DNA from: Phycisphaerae bacterium
Lineage (GTDB): Bacteria > Planctomycetota > Phycisphaerae > Sedimentisphaerales > SM23-30
NCBI GenBank assembly: GCA_016342495.1
Contig: JAEIOG010000032.1
Location: 1 to 47,160 of the forward strand
DNA length: 47,160 nt
Reading direction: 5' to 3'
The position numbers and the translations under genes were made by a program. The notes beneath the pieces are model-generated. The model ran no database searches and had not been told where the DNA came from. It saw nothing but the letters and a program-made list of their open reading frames with translations. How positions within the stretch are numbered: the stretch's first letter is position 1; the number at the start of each line of letters is the position of its first letter. This document shows positions 1 through 9,743 of this stretch, one piece after another.

Positions 1-128
1 TCGCGCAAGTTGCCTATTTTAACATTTTGTTTATTTCTCCAAATTCTTCAATTAAATTTCATGCGTTAGCCCTGCCTCTCTACTAGTTGGGAGGTTTGCT
101 TTGTTATAAGTGTTGTTTTTAAGAGATA
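1..128. other. Non-coding flank downstream of the octaheme cytochrome gene
   Basis: AT-rich stretch following the stop codon of the minus-strand cytochrome gene. An imperfect short dyad (CCTCTC/GGGAGG, about 76-93) is present, but no T-run follows it on the minus strand, so I do not call a terminator. No open frame worth calling was seen. Confidence 0.5.
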
Positions 129-1508
129 TTATTTTTTCTTCAGCGGAGCGGAAGTTCCTCTGACATTGAAAATTTTGCCGGGTTTTCCACTTTCGAGGAG
201 TTTTTCGACCTCCTCATCAATAACCATGCAGCGTTTTTTCATTTCGTAGAAGCCATGCCACCAAGCGTAGTCAGGTGCCATCATAGCAGCGCCAAAACGA
301 GCCCGGCGTCCTTCGTGATGCCAGAGTTCATAAAGTTCAATTTCAATTTTTTCATCCATAGGCAGAGTTTTGTCAGCTAAACCTTTTTCATAAAGCTCAT
401 CAACTTTAGCTTGGGTAGGCATGAAATATACTTCATTGTAATTATGAACAGTCCGGTCGAGCCTTTCAAAATGACTGTCAGCCCAGGCTTGAGAATGGCA
501 GGCAAGGCAGACTTTGACCATTTTAGCCCGTTCTTCTTTCCAATCGTTCTGAGCTGGCCAAGGTTTGAAATCAGCGGGCCTTACAGTTACTGGTGCCTGA
601 GTCTCCCATGAAAGTCTTTCGGTAACATCATGTGAGGCTTTCAGGCCATTGACACCAGACATATGACAAACCGAACAGCTAGGAGCACGATAATCGACAC
701 CTGCGGTCCACGAGCCCGGTGCGGCATCCCAATTCCATGTTTGACCTTCGGCGGCATAGATAGCACCATGTTTGGACTCATGGAAGATTTCGATTTGCGG
801 ATGATCTGGGCCGAGATGACACTGGCCACAAGCTTCGGGCTTGCGAGCTTCGGCAAGTGAGAATTTATGGCGGGTGTGACAACTGGAGCAACTGCCCTTG
901 CTGCCATCGGGATTGATTCTGCCCACGCCAACATTGGGCCAGGTAGTAGAATCGAATTTTCCGTCGGTTATTTTGACCTCTGAGCCATGGCAATGATAAC
1001 ATCCGGTTTCTTTTTCGACATCATTATTGAGGCCATGGTTGATCCAGGGATCGATTTTATTGATGAGTTCGATGGTATTGGCATGTTTGCTTTTGGCATA
1101 TTCGGCAGATTCCGATGGATGGCAACGTGAACAATCTTTAGGTGAAACCACCGCACTGATAGCGATTTTAGAATATTCCATGTGCCTGGTGCTGACATCT
1201 TTATCGACAGGGCCAGCTATATGGCAATCAACACAAGTGATATTAGAATGAGCATGCCTGCTGGAAGCCCAATCGGCGACAATCCCTTTAGATTCCTTGG
1301 TATGACAAGTGATGCAATCCTGAGCTTCTTTGGTGATCTTTCGATCAATTTTAAATTCTTTGAGCTGGGGAACGATAGTATTGGCAACTAAAGCCGATTC
1401 TTTATCATCGTCTCCGGTTGCTGTCAGAGCAAAAAACAAAGTAACAATAGCAATAGCTACGACTGAGCTGGCAATAAATTTACTATTTAACTGGCTCATA
1501 TTATTCAC
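129..1508 (-). CDS. haoA: Octaheme c-type cytochrome, hydroxylamine oxidoreductase (HAO) family
   Basis: The 459-residue protein has a hydrophobic N-terminal segment (about residues 11-31) typical of a signal peptide or anchor, so it should act in the periplasm or paryphoplasm. It contains eight CXXCH heme-binding motifs (CITCH, CVDCH, CSRCH, CYHCH, CSSCH, CGQCH, CSVCH, CLACH), the number expected for HAO-type octaheme cytochromes. Near the C-terminus is the motif PDYAWWHGFYE (about 412-422). Oxidative HAO uses a C-terminal tyrosine cross-linked to the catalytic heme, while reductive relatives lack it. Whether Tyr414 or Tyr421 is equivalent needs an alignment. The start overlaps the end of the upstream NapC-type gene by 8 bases, so the two are translationally coupled, as in haoC-haoA pairs. 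Likely reactions are hydroxylamine oxidation or, in an anaerobe, reduction of nitrite, NO or hydroxylamine. Direction cannot be read from the sequence. An octaheme nitrite or tetrathionate reductase relative is the main alternative. Confidence 0.85.
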   Translation of the reverse strand: MNNMSQLNSKFIASSVVAIAIVTLFFALTATGDDDKESALVANTIVPQLKEFKIDRKITKEAQDCITCHTKESKGIVADWASSRHAHSNITCVDCHIAGPVDKDVSTRHMEYSKIAISAVVSPKDCSRCHPSESAEYAKSKHANTIELINKIDPWINHGLNNDVEKETGCYHCHGSEVKITDGKFDSTTWPNVGVGRINPDGSKGSCSSCHTRHKFSLAEARKPEACGQCHLGPDHPQIEIFHESKHGAIYAAEGQTWNWDAAPGSWTAGVDYRAPSCSVCHMSGVNGLKASHDVTERLSWETQAPVTVRPADFKPWPAQNDWKEERAKMVKVCLACHSQAWADSHFERLDRTVHNYNEVYFMPTQAKVDELYEKGLADKTLPMDEKIEIELYELWHHEGRRARFGAAMMAPDYAWWHGFYEMKKRCMVIDEEVEKLLESGKPGKIFNVRGTSAPLKKK

Positions 1509-2076
1509 CTTTCATTTTATCTGGCACGGGATACAATATTGTCATACGGATATGACCTGCATTTTCATGACAGCGGAGACATTGATTTTCTGGTTTATCG
1601 GGATTATTTACTACTTCCTGATGAGCAATTCTGGAAGCTGAATTTGCGGGTTTGGCCAAGAGATTATCGTGGCAGTCGGTACAACGTTTCTGAGGAAAAT
1701 GTTTTAAGACTTTTTGTCTTTGAAATTCAAGGTCATATTCCGGGCCAAAATTATGTTGGTAGAAATCCTTTGCTCCGGCTATTGACTTGGCATAAACATG
1801 GCTGATAAAATGTTCCTTAGGCGGCAGATGGCAATCTACACAGGTAACGGTTATACCGGAAAGGTTGGAGCCATGGGCAGAAATTTCCCAGCTGGCATAA
1901 GCTTCGTCCATTTCGTGGCAGCTAATACAAAATTCGGCAGAGGAAGTATTGCCAACAATTGAGCTGGTTATAAGGTAGGCGGATATGGTAAAAATCAGGC
2001 CCAGAATGAAGCCCAAGGCCAATTTTTTAGCTATGGACCAAAGTCGCTTAACGCTTTTTTTCATGCACTTAAACAT
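1501..2076 (-). CDS. haoC: NapC/NirT-family tetraheme cytochrome c (quinol dehydrogenase)
   Basis: About 190 residues: a Lys/Arg-rich start, one N-terminal transmembrane helix (around residues 15-40) and four heme motifs, CISCH, CVDCH, CTDCH and CLRCH. This is the size and layout of NapC/NrfH/NirT membrane anchors that take electrons from quinol and pass them to a periplasmic multiheme reductase. I place the start at the ATG at 2074-2076. A GTG directly before it and an ATG at 2062-2064 are alternatives, and none has a strong ribosome binding site. It lies upstream of and overlaps the octaheme gene, so its partner is almost certainly that cytochrome. NrfH of a nitrite reductase is the alternative family name, but the partner is octaheme, not pentaheme NrfA. 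Confidence 0.85.
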   Translation of the reverse strand: MFKCMKKSVKRLWSIAKKLALGFILGLIFTISAYLITSSIVGNTSSAEFCISCHEMDEAYASWEISAHGSNLSGITVTCVDCHLPPKEHFISHVYAKSIAGAKDFYQHNFGPEYDLEFQRQKVLKHFPQKRCTDCHDNLLAKPANSASRIAHQEVVNNPDKPENQCLRCHENAGHIRMTILYPVPDKMKGE

Positions 2077-2079
2077 CAC

Positions 2080-2370
2080 AACCCCAAGTTCCAGTAAGAA
2101 AAAGAATCAGAACAAAGCTAATAATACAAATGAATTCAGCGACACTATTAGATAAATTTTAGAAACGCTACATGCGTAGATAGTAAAGCATCAAGAGCGT
2201 TTTTTCCACAATATAAAAAGATATTTTGAAAAATAATGCAAATATCGGTTTTTCCTAAAAAATATAAAATATTCCCATCACAATACTATCAAGATATAAG
2301 TTTAGGAAACCATTATATTATCGACTATATAAAAGATGAAACATGACGAAAACTGGATTAAATAGCTGTT
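2080..2370. promoter_or_regulatory. Leader/promoter region of the cytochrome pair, with a hairpin
   Basis: Very AT-rich region between the cheR terminator and the cytochrome genes. A perfect 7-base inverted repeat, AAACGCT (2163-2169) and AGCGTTT (2196-2202), encloses a smaller CTAC/GTAG dyad at 2168-2179. It lies about 90-115 bases upstream of the NapC-type start, so it may be a regulator site or leader hairpin for the minus-strand operon. No convincing -35/-10 pair was identified. No gene is seen here. Confidence 0.35.
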
Positions 2371-2416
2371 TAAAACAAATTAGCCCTGATTTTCATGGGG
2401 GAAAACCAAGGCTAAT
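2371..2416 (-). terminator. Intrinsic terminator of the che operon
   Basis: On the minus strand a 16-bp stem (arms 2416-2401 and 2394-2379, two G-U pairs) with a 6-base loop is followed by TT-G-TTTT. It begins 29 bases after the cheR stop codon, and it separates the chemosensory operon from the cytochrome genes. Confidence 0.85.
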
Positions 2417-2444
2417 TAAACGAGACAATTTGATTATAATATTA

Positions 2445-3293
2445 TCATACCAGAGCCGCTTTGTTGGTATTGGGCTGATAGAAAACTGATCGACAATGAT
2501 GCTGCGGGACGAAATTGGTGCCGACATCCATGAGCGATTCGGCAAAGCCAACAAAGAGGTAACCTTCAGGGACCATAGCATCAGCTATTCGATTGAACAG
2601 GCTTTTCTTATCTGCCGGATTAAAATAAATGGCGACATTGCGGCAGAAAACAATATCAAATGGGCCTAAGCCAATAAATGGTTTGTGGAGATTTCTCTGT
2701 TGAAAAGATACTAATGCGCGTATTTCATCTTTAATTCGATAAGTTGTACCTTCTTGTATGAAATATTTGTCTAGCATCGCTGGTTTCATACCTCTTTGTA
2801 TTTCGTGAGCCATATAACTGCCGCGGCTGGCCAACTTGATGGCGGTATCAGAGATATCGGTGGCAAGGATGTTAATATCCCAGGAATGAATATCGGGGAT
2901 CAGCTCACTAAGAATCATTCCGATGCTATAAGGTTCCTGTCCAGTGCTACAGGCGGCAGACCAGATACGAAGCCTTTTAGGAAAAGCGGTTTTGGCCTTG
3001 CTGTCAACCATTTCAGGGATGGCCTTATGCTGCAAAGCCTCAAAAGGCGAATCATCCCGAAAGAACAATGTTTCCTGAGTTGTAATGGCATCGACAATCT
3101 TAGTTTGCAACGCTTTTTCATGGTCATAGCGAGCTTTATAATATAATTCGCTGAATGTCTGGCAGCCAACTTCCTGAGCGACAGAGCTTAAACGCGACTC
3201 AATAAGATATCCTTTGGTCTGGTCAAGAATAACGCCGCAAAGATCATATACCAGCTTGGCAATGACTTGAATTTCTTCTGATGTTACCTGCAT
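2445..3293 (-). CDS. cheR: Chemotaxis protein methyltransferase CheR
   Basis: The 282-residue protein carries an all-helical N-terminal CheR domain (about 1-75) and a SAM-dependent methyltransferase domain (about 80-275). Visible motifs are the SAM-binding WSAACSTGQEPYS (near residue 110) and FDIVFCRNVAIYF (near 212). It methylates glutamates on chemoreceptors using S-adenosylmethionine and acts in the cytoplasm. Its start overlaps the end of cheB by 10 bases, and it is the last gene of the operon, just before a strong terminator. No TPR extension is present, and neither receptor in the operon ends in a CheR-tethering pentapeptide that I can recognise. Confidence 0.96.
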   Translation of the reverse strand: MQVTSEEIQVIAKLVYDLCGVILDQTKGYLIESRLSSVAQEVGCQTFSELYYKARYDHEKALQTKIVDAITTQETLFFRDDSPFEALQHKAIPEMVDSKAKTAFPKRLRIWSAACSTGQEPYSIGMILSELIPDIHSWDINILATDISDTAIKLASRGSYMAHEIQRGMKPAMLDKYFIQEGTTYRIKDEIRALVSFQQRNLHKPFIGLGPFDIVFCRNVAIYFNPADKKSLFNRIADAMVPEGYLFVGFAESLMDVGTNFVPQHHCRSVFYQPNTNKAALV

Positions 3294-4402
3294 AAAGCCA
3301 TTCCCCGTTTAATAGAATTTGTAATTTCCATCGACATATGATCTAAAGATGAAATAGTATCAGCTAAGCCTTCTTCGGTTGGTAACTTTGGCATACCATA
3401 AACAACACAACTGGCCTGGTCCTGAACAATAATCATGGCCCCCTGTCGTTTAAGAAGTCGACATCCCATGGTGCCATCATTACCCATACCAGTCATAATC
3501 ACACCTAAGGCATGCTGGCCATAAACATGAGCTACCGATCTGAATAAATAATCCACAGCAGGTTTGCAGCTGTTTTCAGGGGGATCATTATTAATTTCTA
3601 TGACTTTACCGTCAAGTTTTTTAATGACTTTCATTTGTTTGCCACCTGGGGCAATATAAATATTGCCCGGCAGAATGCGTTGGCCATGAGAAGCTTCACA
3701 AACATTTAACTGACATTTTTTATTAAGATCATTAGCTAAAGATTTAGTGAACATTGGCGGCATATGCTGAACAATCAAAATTGGGACAGGGAAATCTCCT
3801 GATAATTCAGGTAACATTTTTGAAAGTGATTGAGGGCCGCCAGTTGAAATCCCCAATACCACAACCTCCCGGGTAACCCCAGGGTCGGCTCTAAGAATTT
3901 TTTGCTTTGGAATAACAGGCTCGGCAGTAATCTTTGTTTTTTGATCTACCTCTTGTCGATTCTTTCCTGCCAAAATACATTTTACTGAATTAGTGCGTAT
4001 AAAAGCATCAATTTTCGGACAAAGCTGGTTAAGTAGCAATTTTTCATTTTCTTCGATATTGCCGGCTGATGGTTTAACAACAAAGTCGAAGGCACCAAGG
4101 TCAAGAGCTTTAACCGTGGTATCAGCGCCTTTGGTTGTGAAAGCACTGAGCATAATAGCGCCAATAGAGCTTTTACGTTTCTTGAGTTCTTGCAGAACTT
4201 CCAGGCCATCCATAACCGGCATTTCAAGATCAAGAGTAATCACATCTGGTCTGAGGTGATCAAGTTTATCCAGAGCAATTTTGCCATTGGCGGCAGTGCC
4301 GACAACTTCAAAGCCATCGACTTTATTGAGGATATCGCTGATAATCTTTCGATAAGTTACGGTATCATCAACAACTAAAATTTTAACTTTTTTATCAATC
4401 AT
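3284..4402 (-). CDS. cheB: Chemotaxis response regulator / protein-glutamate methylesterase CheB
   Basis: The 372-residue protein has an N-terminal receiver domain (about 6-125; ILVVDDT, phosphoacceptor aspartate in TLDLEMPVMDG) and a C-terminal CheB methylesterase domain (about 185-365). Catalytic-triad motifs are visible: Ser in GISTGGP, His in QHMP and Asp in GMGNDG. It removes receptor methyl groups or deamidates glutamines when phosphorylated by the CheA kinase. The start ATG is preceded by AGGGC. It sits 30 bases downstream of the hemerythrin receptor gene and overlaps cheR, completing the adaptation pair. Confidence 0.96.
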   Translation of the reverse strand: MIDKKVKILVVDDTVTYRKIISDILNKVDGFEVVGTAANGKIALDKLDHLRPDVITLDLEMPVMDGLEVLQELKKRKSSIGAIMLSAFTTKGADTTVKALDLGAFDFVVKPSAGNIEENEKLLLNQLCPKIDAFIRTNSVKCILAGKNRQEVDQKTKITAEPVIPKQKILRADPGVTREVVVLGISTGGPQSLSKMLPELSGDFPVPILIVQHMPPMFTKSLANDLNKKCQLNVCEASHGQRILPGNIYIAPGGKQMKVIKKLDGKVIEINNDPPENSCKPAVDYLFRSVAHVYGQHALGVIMTGMGNDGTMGCRLLKRQGAMIIVQDQASCVVYGMPKLPTEEGLADTISSLDHMSMEITNSIKRGMALCR

Positions 4403-4432
4403 GTTGCCCTATTATTAATCCATCAAGGTGAT

Positions 4433-7003
4433 TTATTTGACATTCATAGCATTAACATATTCGCTATATTGTTTATCTTTGTGCTGAATATGGTTAATTA
4501 ACCAATCAGTAAGAAAATCCATTATTTCCAATGATATAGTTACTCGATCATCCATATAATCTGTTTCAAAATCTTTGATTTTTTGTACAAATTTATCATG
4601 TAGCTGTTTTTGCTCCTGGTAGCCAGGGAAATCACAGGCAATCATCAGATCTTCTTCTTCCTTGAAATGCTGCTGAGTATATGATCCCAGTTCATCAATG
4701 ATATTCCCAATAACACTTTTATCTGCCCGTCGTTTCATAGCTGTGTGAAGATCATTAATCAGGGCAATCAGTCTTTGATGCTGCTGATCCATTTCGTCAA
4801 CATCAACAGAGTAGCTATCATTCCATTTAATAAACAATCCTGCCTGCTCACCGCTGAGGTCCGTGGTATCTATCTTAAATTGACCAACTAATGATTCAAG
4901 GTCTATGGCTAATTTCGATAGCTGCATTCCCATTGACTGGGCCTGTCCGGCTCCCTGGGCATTATCTTTGGCGGCCATGTCAACCCTGCTGATATTACTG
5001 GTTATTTCCTGGCTGGCAATAGCAGATTCAGAAACACCTCTGGAAACAACTTCCGAAGCGTTAGCTACCTGGATAATATTATTAGATATTTCTTTAGTGG
5101 TAACACTTTGCTCTTCTACAGCCGAAGCTATTGTCGCTGAGACATCATTAACATTTTTGATAACATCACTGATTTTTCTGATAGCATCAATTGATTCATC
5201 GGCAGAACCCTGAATCGCATCAATGCGTTCGCTGATGTCAGCGGTAGCCTCGGCAGTCTGACGGGCAAGATTTTTGACTTCATTAGCAACAACAGCAAAG
5301 CCTTTGCCGGCATCGCCAGCTCGGGCGGCTTCTATGGTAGCATTCAGGGCCAAAAGATTTGTCTGTTCGGCAATATCATGAATGACTTCGATAACTTTAC
5401 CAATTTCATCGGCAGCGGTTCCTAGATGTTCAATTTTGTCATTGCTGGTCTGAGCCAAAACCGATGCTTCATTAGCGATATTGGCGGCCTGATCGGCATT
5501 TTGAGCAATATCGGTGATTTTAGCAGACATCTGTTCCACAGAATCAGCAACCTTCTTGGCATTATCATTCATCTGCTCACTTGACTGGGCCATATTGCTC
5601 ATATTAATAGAAAGCTCTTCGACGGCAGCGGCAACAGTTGATGACTGACTTGTCATTTCAGTAGCAGCCGAGGACATATTAGTAGCCATATCTGACAATT
5701 CAGTTGATGAGCTTGTCAATTCATTGGCATTGGCAGTAACATGAGAAATAATGTTATTTAATTTTTCCATAAAGATATTAAAACATTTGGCCATCTGACC
5801 TAATTCATCCTTATGGGAATCATCCAGACGAACAGTCAAATCACCATCACCCTCGGCGACATTGCTTAGCGTATCGGTCATCGAACTAATAACTAAAGCA
5901 ATTTTTGACAAAATATATAATACCGGCATAATAGATAATAAGATAAATAATGAAATAACTAATAAAGACCATTTGTTCAGAGAAGCTAATTCAATTTCAT
6001 TATCGATTTCTATCTGTTTGAGCTCTGCTAATACATCCGATACATCAGCAATCAAAACTGCAACCCCAATGACCTTATCAGAATAATCTTTAATTCCAAA
6101 ACATTGGATGCGATACTGATTGCAACTAACGACAGGGTTATTGTCCTGACGACCATTATCAAGCAAGTCTGCATCTAAAACCAGATTAGTCAATTCACTA
6201 TCCGTAGAAGAAACCTGAACATATTTATCCTGCAATATTGGATTTTTGTTGGAATCTTGAAGATTAGTAGCGATAGGAAGTAACTGCTTATCCATATATA
6301 CAGCGAAATTACGATTTTCCTTTAATTTCATATTTTCAAATACTCTATCAAAAGAAAATAAGACTTCATTAGAGCCAAGATGTTTGCCATCGGTATCAGT
6401 GATTGGGCAAATTCCTCTTAAAGCAAAACCACCCCGGCCAACTTCAATACCTTTAATTGGTTTATGATTGGTATTGACATCCAGAACCGATTGCCGAAAA
6501 GAAGAAATATCATCGGAAATGTCTATTTTTTCACCATCTCGTTTGGTTTGCCAACCTTGTCGCCAAAGCCTGGCCAGGCTGCGGCCATTGGACAAATGGA
6601 AATGTAACTTAAATTCAGCAGCAGAGGTATTTGATTTATATCCATCAATAACAGAGGTAAATTCCTGCCTTAGTAAATCCCTGGCCTGTTGAGACTGTTG
6701 ACTGCTTTCATCATTAATATCACCGGAAAGAGCCAGGCGATAAGCCTTTTGCACTTGAGGATTCCGAGTAAATAAAGCCGCCTGATCTAAAGCCTGACTG
6801 GAAACTCCAGAAACTGAATCATAAAAGCTTTTCGTAATTGCATCAAATTCGATTTGAACCTGCTGGTCATAATTATTGGCAGTAAGCTCATATTCATCTT
6901 TAGCGTTCTTAGTAATAAGATGCCTGACAGTAAAATAGCCCGCGACACCAGCAATCAATAGTGCCGAAACACTTGGTATCAATAATTTTGTTCTTATTTT
7001 CAT
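4433..7003 (-). CDS. Methyl-accepting chemotaxis protein with C-terminal bacteriohemerythrin domain
   Basis: 856 residues. TM1 is at about 8-28. An extracytoplasmic sensor of double-Cache type follows (about 40-335, with the [14 protein letters not shown] segment typical of dCache_3), then TM2 (about 345-372), HAMP (about 372-425) and the signalling domain with the conserved hairpin tip [19 protein letters not shown]. Residues about 730-853 form a hemerythrin domain with the full ligand set visible: H in DQQHQRL, HxxxE in QHFKEEE, H in KQLHDKF, and H...D in NHIQHKDK. Hemerythrins bind O2 at a di-iron centre and some respond to NO, so the receptor probably integrates an external ligand with an internal O2 or redox cue. 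The ATG is preceded by AGGGGATT. It lies 49 bases after the upstream receptor and 30 before cheB. Confidence 0.93.
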   Translation of the reverse strand: MKIRTKLLIPSVSALLIAGVAGYFTVRHLITKNAKDEYELTANNYDQQVQIEFDAITKSFYDSVSGVSSQALDQAALFTRNPQVQKAYRLALSGDINDESSQQSQQARDLLRQEFTSVIDGYKSNTSAAEFKLHFHLSNGRSLARLWRQGWQTKRDGEKIDISDDISSFRQSVLDVNTNHKPIKGIEVGRGGFALRGICPITDTDGKHLGSNEVLFSFDRVFENMKLKENRNFAVYMDKQLLPIATNLQDSNKNPILQDKYVQVSSTDSELTNLVLDADLLDNGRQDNNPVVSCNQYRIQCFGIKDYSDKVIGVAVLIADVSDVLAELKQIEIDNEIELASLNKWSLLVISLFILLSIMPVLYILSKIALVISSMTDTLSNVAEGDGDLTVRLDDSHKDELGQMAKCFNIFMEKLNNIISHVTANANELTSSSTELSDMATNMSSAATEMTSQSSTVAAAVEELSINMSNMAQSSEQMNDNAKKVADSVEQMSAKITDIAQNADQAANIANEASVLAQTSNDKIEHLGTAADEIGKVIEVIHDIAEQTNLLALNATIEAARAGDAGKGFAVVANEVKNLARQTAEATADISERIDAIQGSADESIDAIRKISDVIKNVNDVSATIASAVEEQSVTTKEISNNIIQVANASEVVSRGVSESAIASQEITSNISRVDMAAKDNAQGAGQAQSMGMQLSKLAIDLESLVGQFKIDTTDLSGEQAGLFIKWNDSYSVDVDEMDQQHQRLIALINDLHTAMKRRADKSVIGNIIDELGSYTQQHFKEEEDLMIACDFPGYQEQKQLHDKFVQKIKDFETDYMDDRVTISLEIMDFLTDWLINHIQHKDKQYSEYVNAMNVK

Positions 7004-7052
7004 TTTTAATCCCCTATAAATACTAATAGCCTTGTATTAAAATATTTATTCT

Positions 7053-9005
7053 TTAAATTTTAAATTGTCCAACTAGAGTTTGCAGATCGCTGGACAATTT
7101 CAGTAATTTACTGCCTGCATTTTGGGTTTGTTCTGCCCCTTGTGCGGTTTGTTTTGAAGCGGTATCAATACCAACAATATTCTGAGTTATTTCTTTACTA
7201 GCTGAAGCAGATTCAGAAATACCTTTAGATATTGTTGCAGAGGCATCAGCAACCTGTTCGATATTAGCTGAGATTTCTTTGGTTGTCGCACTTTGCTCTT
7301 CAACTGCAGAAGCTATTGTAGCTGACACTTCATTAACAGTTCTGATGACATCGCTAATCTTACCTATTGAGTCGATTGATTCATTAGCTGAACTCTGAAT
7401 TGCTGCGATTCTTTGGCTGATGCTTTCAGTAGCATCGGCAGTCTGTTTAGCTAATTCTTTTACCTCAGTCGCAACCACAGCAAAGCCTTTGCCGGCATCG
7501 CCAGCACGAGCGGCTTCTATCGTAGCATTAAGAGCTAATAAATTAGTCTGTTCGGCAATATCTTGAATAACTTCAATGACCTTACCAATTTCATCGGCGG
7601 CCGAACCTAAAGCTCCGATTATTTCATTACTATTATTAGCTAAAGTGGATGCTTCACTGGCAACACTTGAAGCTCTTTCAGCATTTTGGGCAATTTCACT
7701 AACACTTGCGCTCATTTCCTGAATCGCAGTTGATACCGAATTAATTCTGTCGGAAGATTGTCCGGTGGATGTGGCAATATTACTCATATTAATCGTCATT
7801 TCCTCAGCAGCTGCTGCTACCGTGGCAGATTGATTATTCATCTCTTCGGCACCACTGGCAAGTTGGCTTGAAGTAGTTGACAAGTCACCAGCTGAAGTTG
7901 ACAGAATCGTTGAATTGGACTTTATCTGCTTGATAACATCTTGGATTTTATCAACAAAAAGATTAAACCATTGAGCCAATTGGCCAACTTCATCATTACT
8001 TTTCACTTCTATCCGCATGGTGAGATCACCTTCACCCTGGGCGATATCTTTCAGGCTGGCAACAACCTTATTAATCATTTTAGCAATTGCACCTACAAAG
8101 AACCATGTAATAATAAAAATCACTGCAATAGCAACTAGACCGAAAACCATAGCTTCATTTCTTGTCTTTTTTACCGGTGCAAGAAATTCATCCTCAGAAG
8201 CTATCGCCATAACCACCCAGCCGGTCTGAGCATGGCAGGCAAAAGTTGATGTTCTATCAACCCCTTTGAATGTATAATCAATATTACCATTTTTCTGAAC
8301 TAGAATTTGTTTACCAAAGTCTAACCCGGAGATATCCAGCTTTAAAATAAATTCTTTATTCGGGTGAGCGATTGTCATGCCAGCATGGTCGACAATCGCT
8401 ACATAACCTGATTCACCAATTTTGGTTTTATCCACAAATTTATTGGAAAACTCAGTCAATTCAATCGGAGTACCCATAATACCAATGATTTCATCAGAAT
8501 CAATATCTCTAATCGGAGCCATAACCAATGCAACAGGTCTTCCGCTGGCTGGCGATATTGCAGCATCACTAATCCATACCTTGCCAGCATTTGCATTATC
8601 AACACAAGGTTTATAAACTGGAATCTTAGCAACTTCAATACCGGTAGCATTGCCCCCAATAGAATCAACAAAGATCTTCCCTTCGGTATCAGCTAAAAAT
8701 ATAGCCTCATATACCGGCGACAATTTATGGAATTCTGCAAGTCTGGCCTTAGTCTCTTCAAGGCGATTGCCTTTACAGGCATCTTTGAACAATAAAGTTT
8801 CGCTAAAGATCTGAGCTTCGCGCTGCCGTTCATCGAGCCACATATCCAATTCGGTGACAGTTTTGCCAACAAGCGCACCAAGATTTTCCTTCTGCAAAGC
8901 CGTTATATTATCAGCTGTTGACCCATAAGACATCATCATCAAGACTCCAATAGTAATTGCAGTCATCGGTAAAACAGCTAATAATATTTTGTTTCTCAAA
9001 TTCAA
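7053..9005 (-). CDS. Methyl-accepting chemotaxis protein (dCache sensor)
   Basis: 650 residues: TM1 (about 6-27), a periplasmic dCache_1-like sensor (about 30-278, ending in [15 protein letters not shown]), TM2 (about 283-307), HAMP (about 307-360) and a signalling domain (about 390-650) with the same hairpin tip as the next receptor. Their signalling domains are very similar, which suggests they share one CheA/CheW array. The start is unusual. The only plausible initiation codon upstream of the hydrophobic segment is TTG at 9005-9003, and the AGGAG at 9022-9018 is 12 bases away. An in-frame ATT at 9011-9009 would sit at ideal spacing. The first internal ATG would cut into TM1. The ligand is unknown. 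Confidence 0.92.
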   Translation of the reverse strand: MNLRNKILLAVLPMTAITIGVLMMMSYGSTADNITALQKENLGALVGKTVTELDMWLDERQREAQIFSETLLFKDACKGNRLEETKARLAEFHKLSPVYEAIFLADTEGKIFVDSIGGNATGIEVAKIPVYKPCVDNANAGKVWISDAAISPASGRPVALVMAPIRDIDSDEIIGIMGTPIELTEFSNKFVDKTKIGESGYVAIVDHAGMTIAHPNKEFILKLDISGLDFGKQILVQKNGNIDYTFKGVDRTSTFACHAQTGWVVMAIASEDEFLAPVKKTRNEAMVFGLVAIAVIFIITWFFVGAIAKMINKVVASLKDIAQGEGDLTMRIEVKSNDEVGQLAQWFNLFVDKIQDVIKQIKSNSTILSTSAGDLSTTSSQLASGAEEMNNQSATVAAAAEEMTINMSNIATSTGQSSDRINSVSTAIQEMSASVSEIAQNAERASSVASEASTLANNSNEIIGALGSAADEIGKVIEVIQDIAEQTNLLALNATIEAARAGDAGKGFAVVATEVKELAKQTADATESISQRIAAIQSSANESIDSIGKISDVIRTVNEVSATIASAVEEQSATTKEISANIEQVADASATISKGISESASASKEITQNIVGIDTASKQTAQGAEQTQNAGSKLLKLSSDLQTLVGQFKI

Positions 9006-9271
9006 TTTAATTTCAAACTCCTAACATAATCTATGGTGTTAATCTTTAGTTAATAATTAAACATTTCCAAAACAATTCTACTTTTACAAAAACATACTTA
9101 AGCTGAAATTGTGGCTGTCACAGTTTCAGACCATGGCCCCTTCTGGCCATTAGTTTTTGACTCATCAAAAAAAGCAAGGTTGAACCAGCATCTTTTTTTA
9201 AAGCTGTTTGCCCGGGTTTCTTTTTTGTCACTTATGCTACTTCCCCAAGGAATCTCTAATAATCACAACCC
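9006..9271. promoter_or_regulatory. Hairpin-rich spacer between cheW and the first receptor gene
   Basis: This 266-base gap inside an otherwise tightly packed operon contains two dyads. The first is CTGAAATTGTG (9103-9113) with CACAGTTTCAG (9119-9129). The second is ATGGCC (9133-9138) with GGCCAT (9145-9150), followed on the plus strand by TTTTT at 9154-9158. On the minus strand the first stem carries one mismatch and T-rich sequence lies further on. It could be an attenuator that sets receptor levels relative to CheA/CheW, or it could hold an internal promoter. No gene is seen. Confidence 0.4.
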
Positions 9272-9739
9272 TCAGACAATCGCAGCTTCGGAATTAACAT
9301 CCATAATCTTATCAATATCAAGGATAACCAGAAGCTCAGATTCCATTTTAAAGACACCTTCAAAGAAATGGCTATCTACGCCGCTAATATTAGCGGGAGC
9401 GCCTTCAATTTCTTCGCTTTTGACATTGACAACATCGGCTATCCGATCCACCCACAGGCCAACGAGTTCTTCATTGGTTTTAACGATAACCACACGGCTT
9501 TGCTTGGTAATTTCTGTGGTATTAAGCCCTAGAATATTATGTAAATCCAGGACTGTTACCACTTCACCGCGTAAATTGATGACGCCATGAACAAACTCAG
9601 AGGCCCCAGGAATAGTCGTGGTATCGAGATGGCGATTGATCTCTTGTATATGCTGGATATCTATACCCATCAGGGTATCTTCCACATAAAAAGTTGCTAT
9701 CTCGATATTATTATCTTTTACTTTATTATTTTTAGTCAT
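9272..9739 (-). CDS. cheW: Chemotaxis adaptor protein CheW
   Basis: The 155-residue protein is a single CheW domain (about 10-145) with the usual core: a FYVEDTLMGIDI start, GVINLRGEVVTVLDL and LVGLWVDRIADVV. CheW couples chemoreceptors to the CheA kinase in the cytoplasmic signalling array. The ATG has AAGGA at good spacing. It follows cheA after 4 bases, so the two are co-translated. The internal order cheA-cheW-receptors-cheB-cheR is that of a complete chemosensory cluster. Confidence 0.95.
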   Translation of the reverse strand: MTKNNKVKDNNIEIATFYVEDTLMGIDIQHIQEINRHLDTTTIPGASEFVHGVINLRGEVVTVLDLHNILGLNTTEITKQSRVVIVKTNEELVGLWVDRIADVVNVKSEEIEGAPANISGVDSHFFEGVFKMESELLVILDIDKIMDVNSEAAIV

Positions 9740-9743
9740 TTTA

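Noticed and set aside
60-100. Possible terminator after the octaheme cytochrome gene
   Set aside because: The dyad is imperfect and is not followed by T residues on the relevant strand.
9111-9590. A 159-codon plus-strand frame
   Set aside because: It mostly overlaps cheW on the opposite strand, which has clear CheW motifs. The remaining part covers the hairpin-rich spacer.
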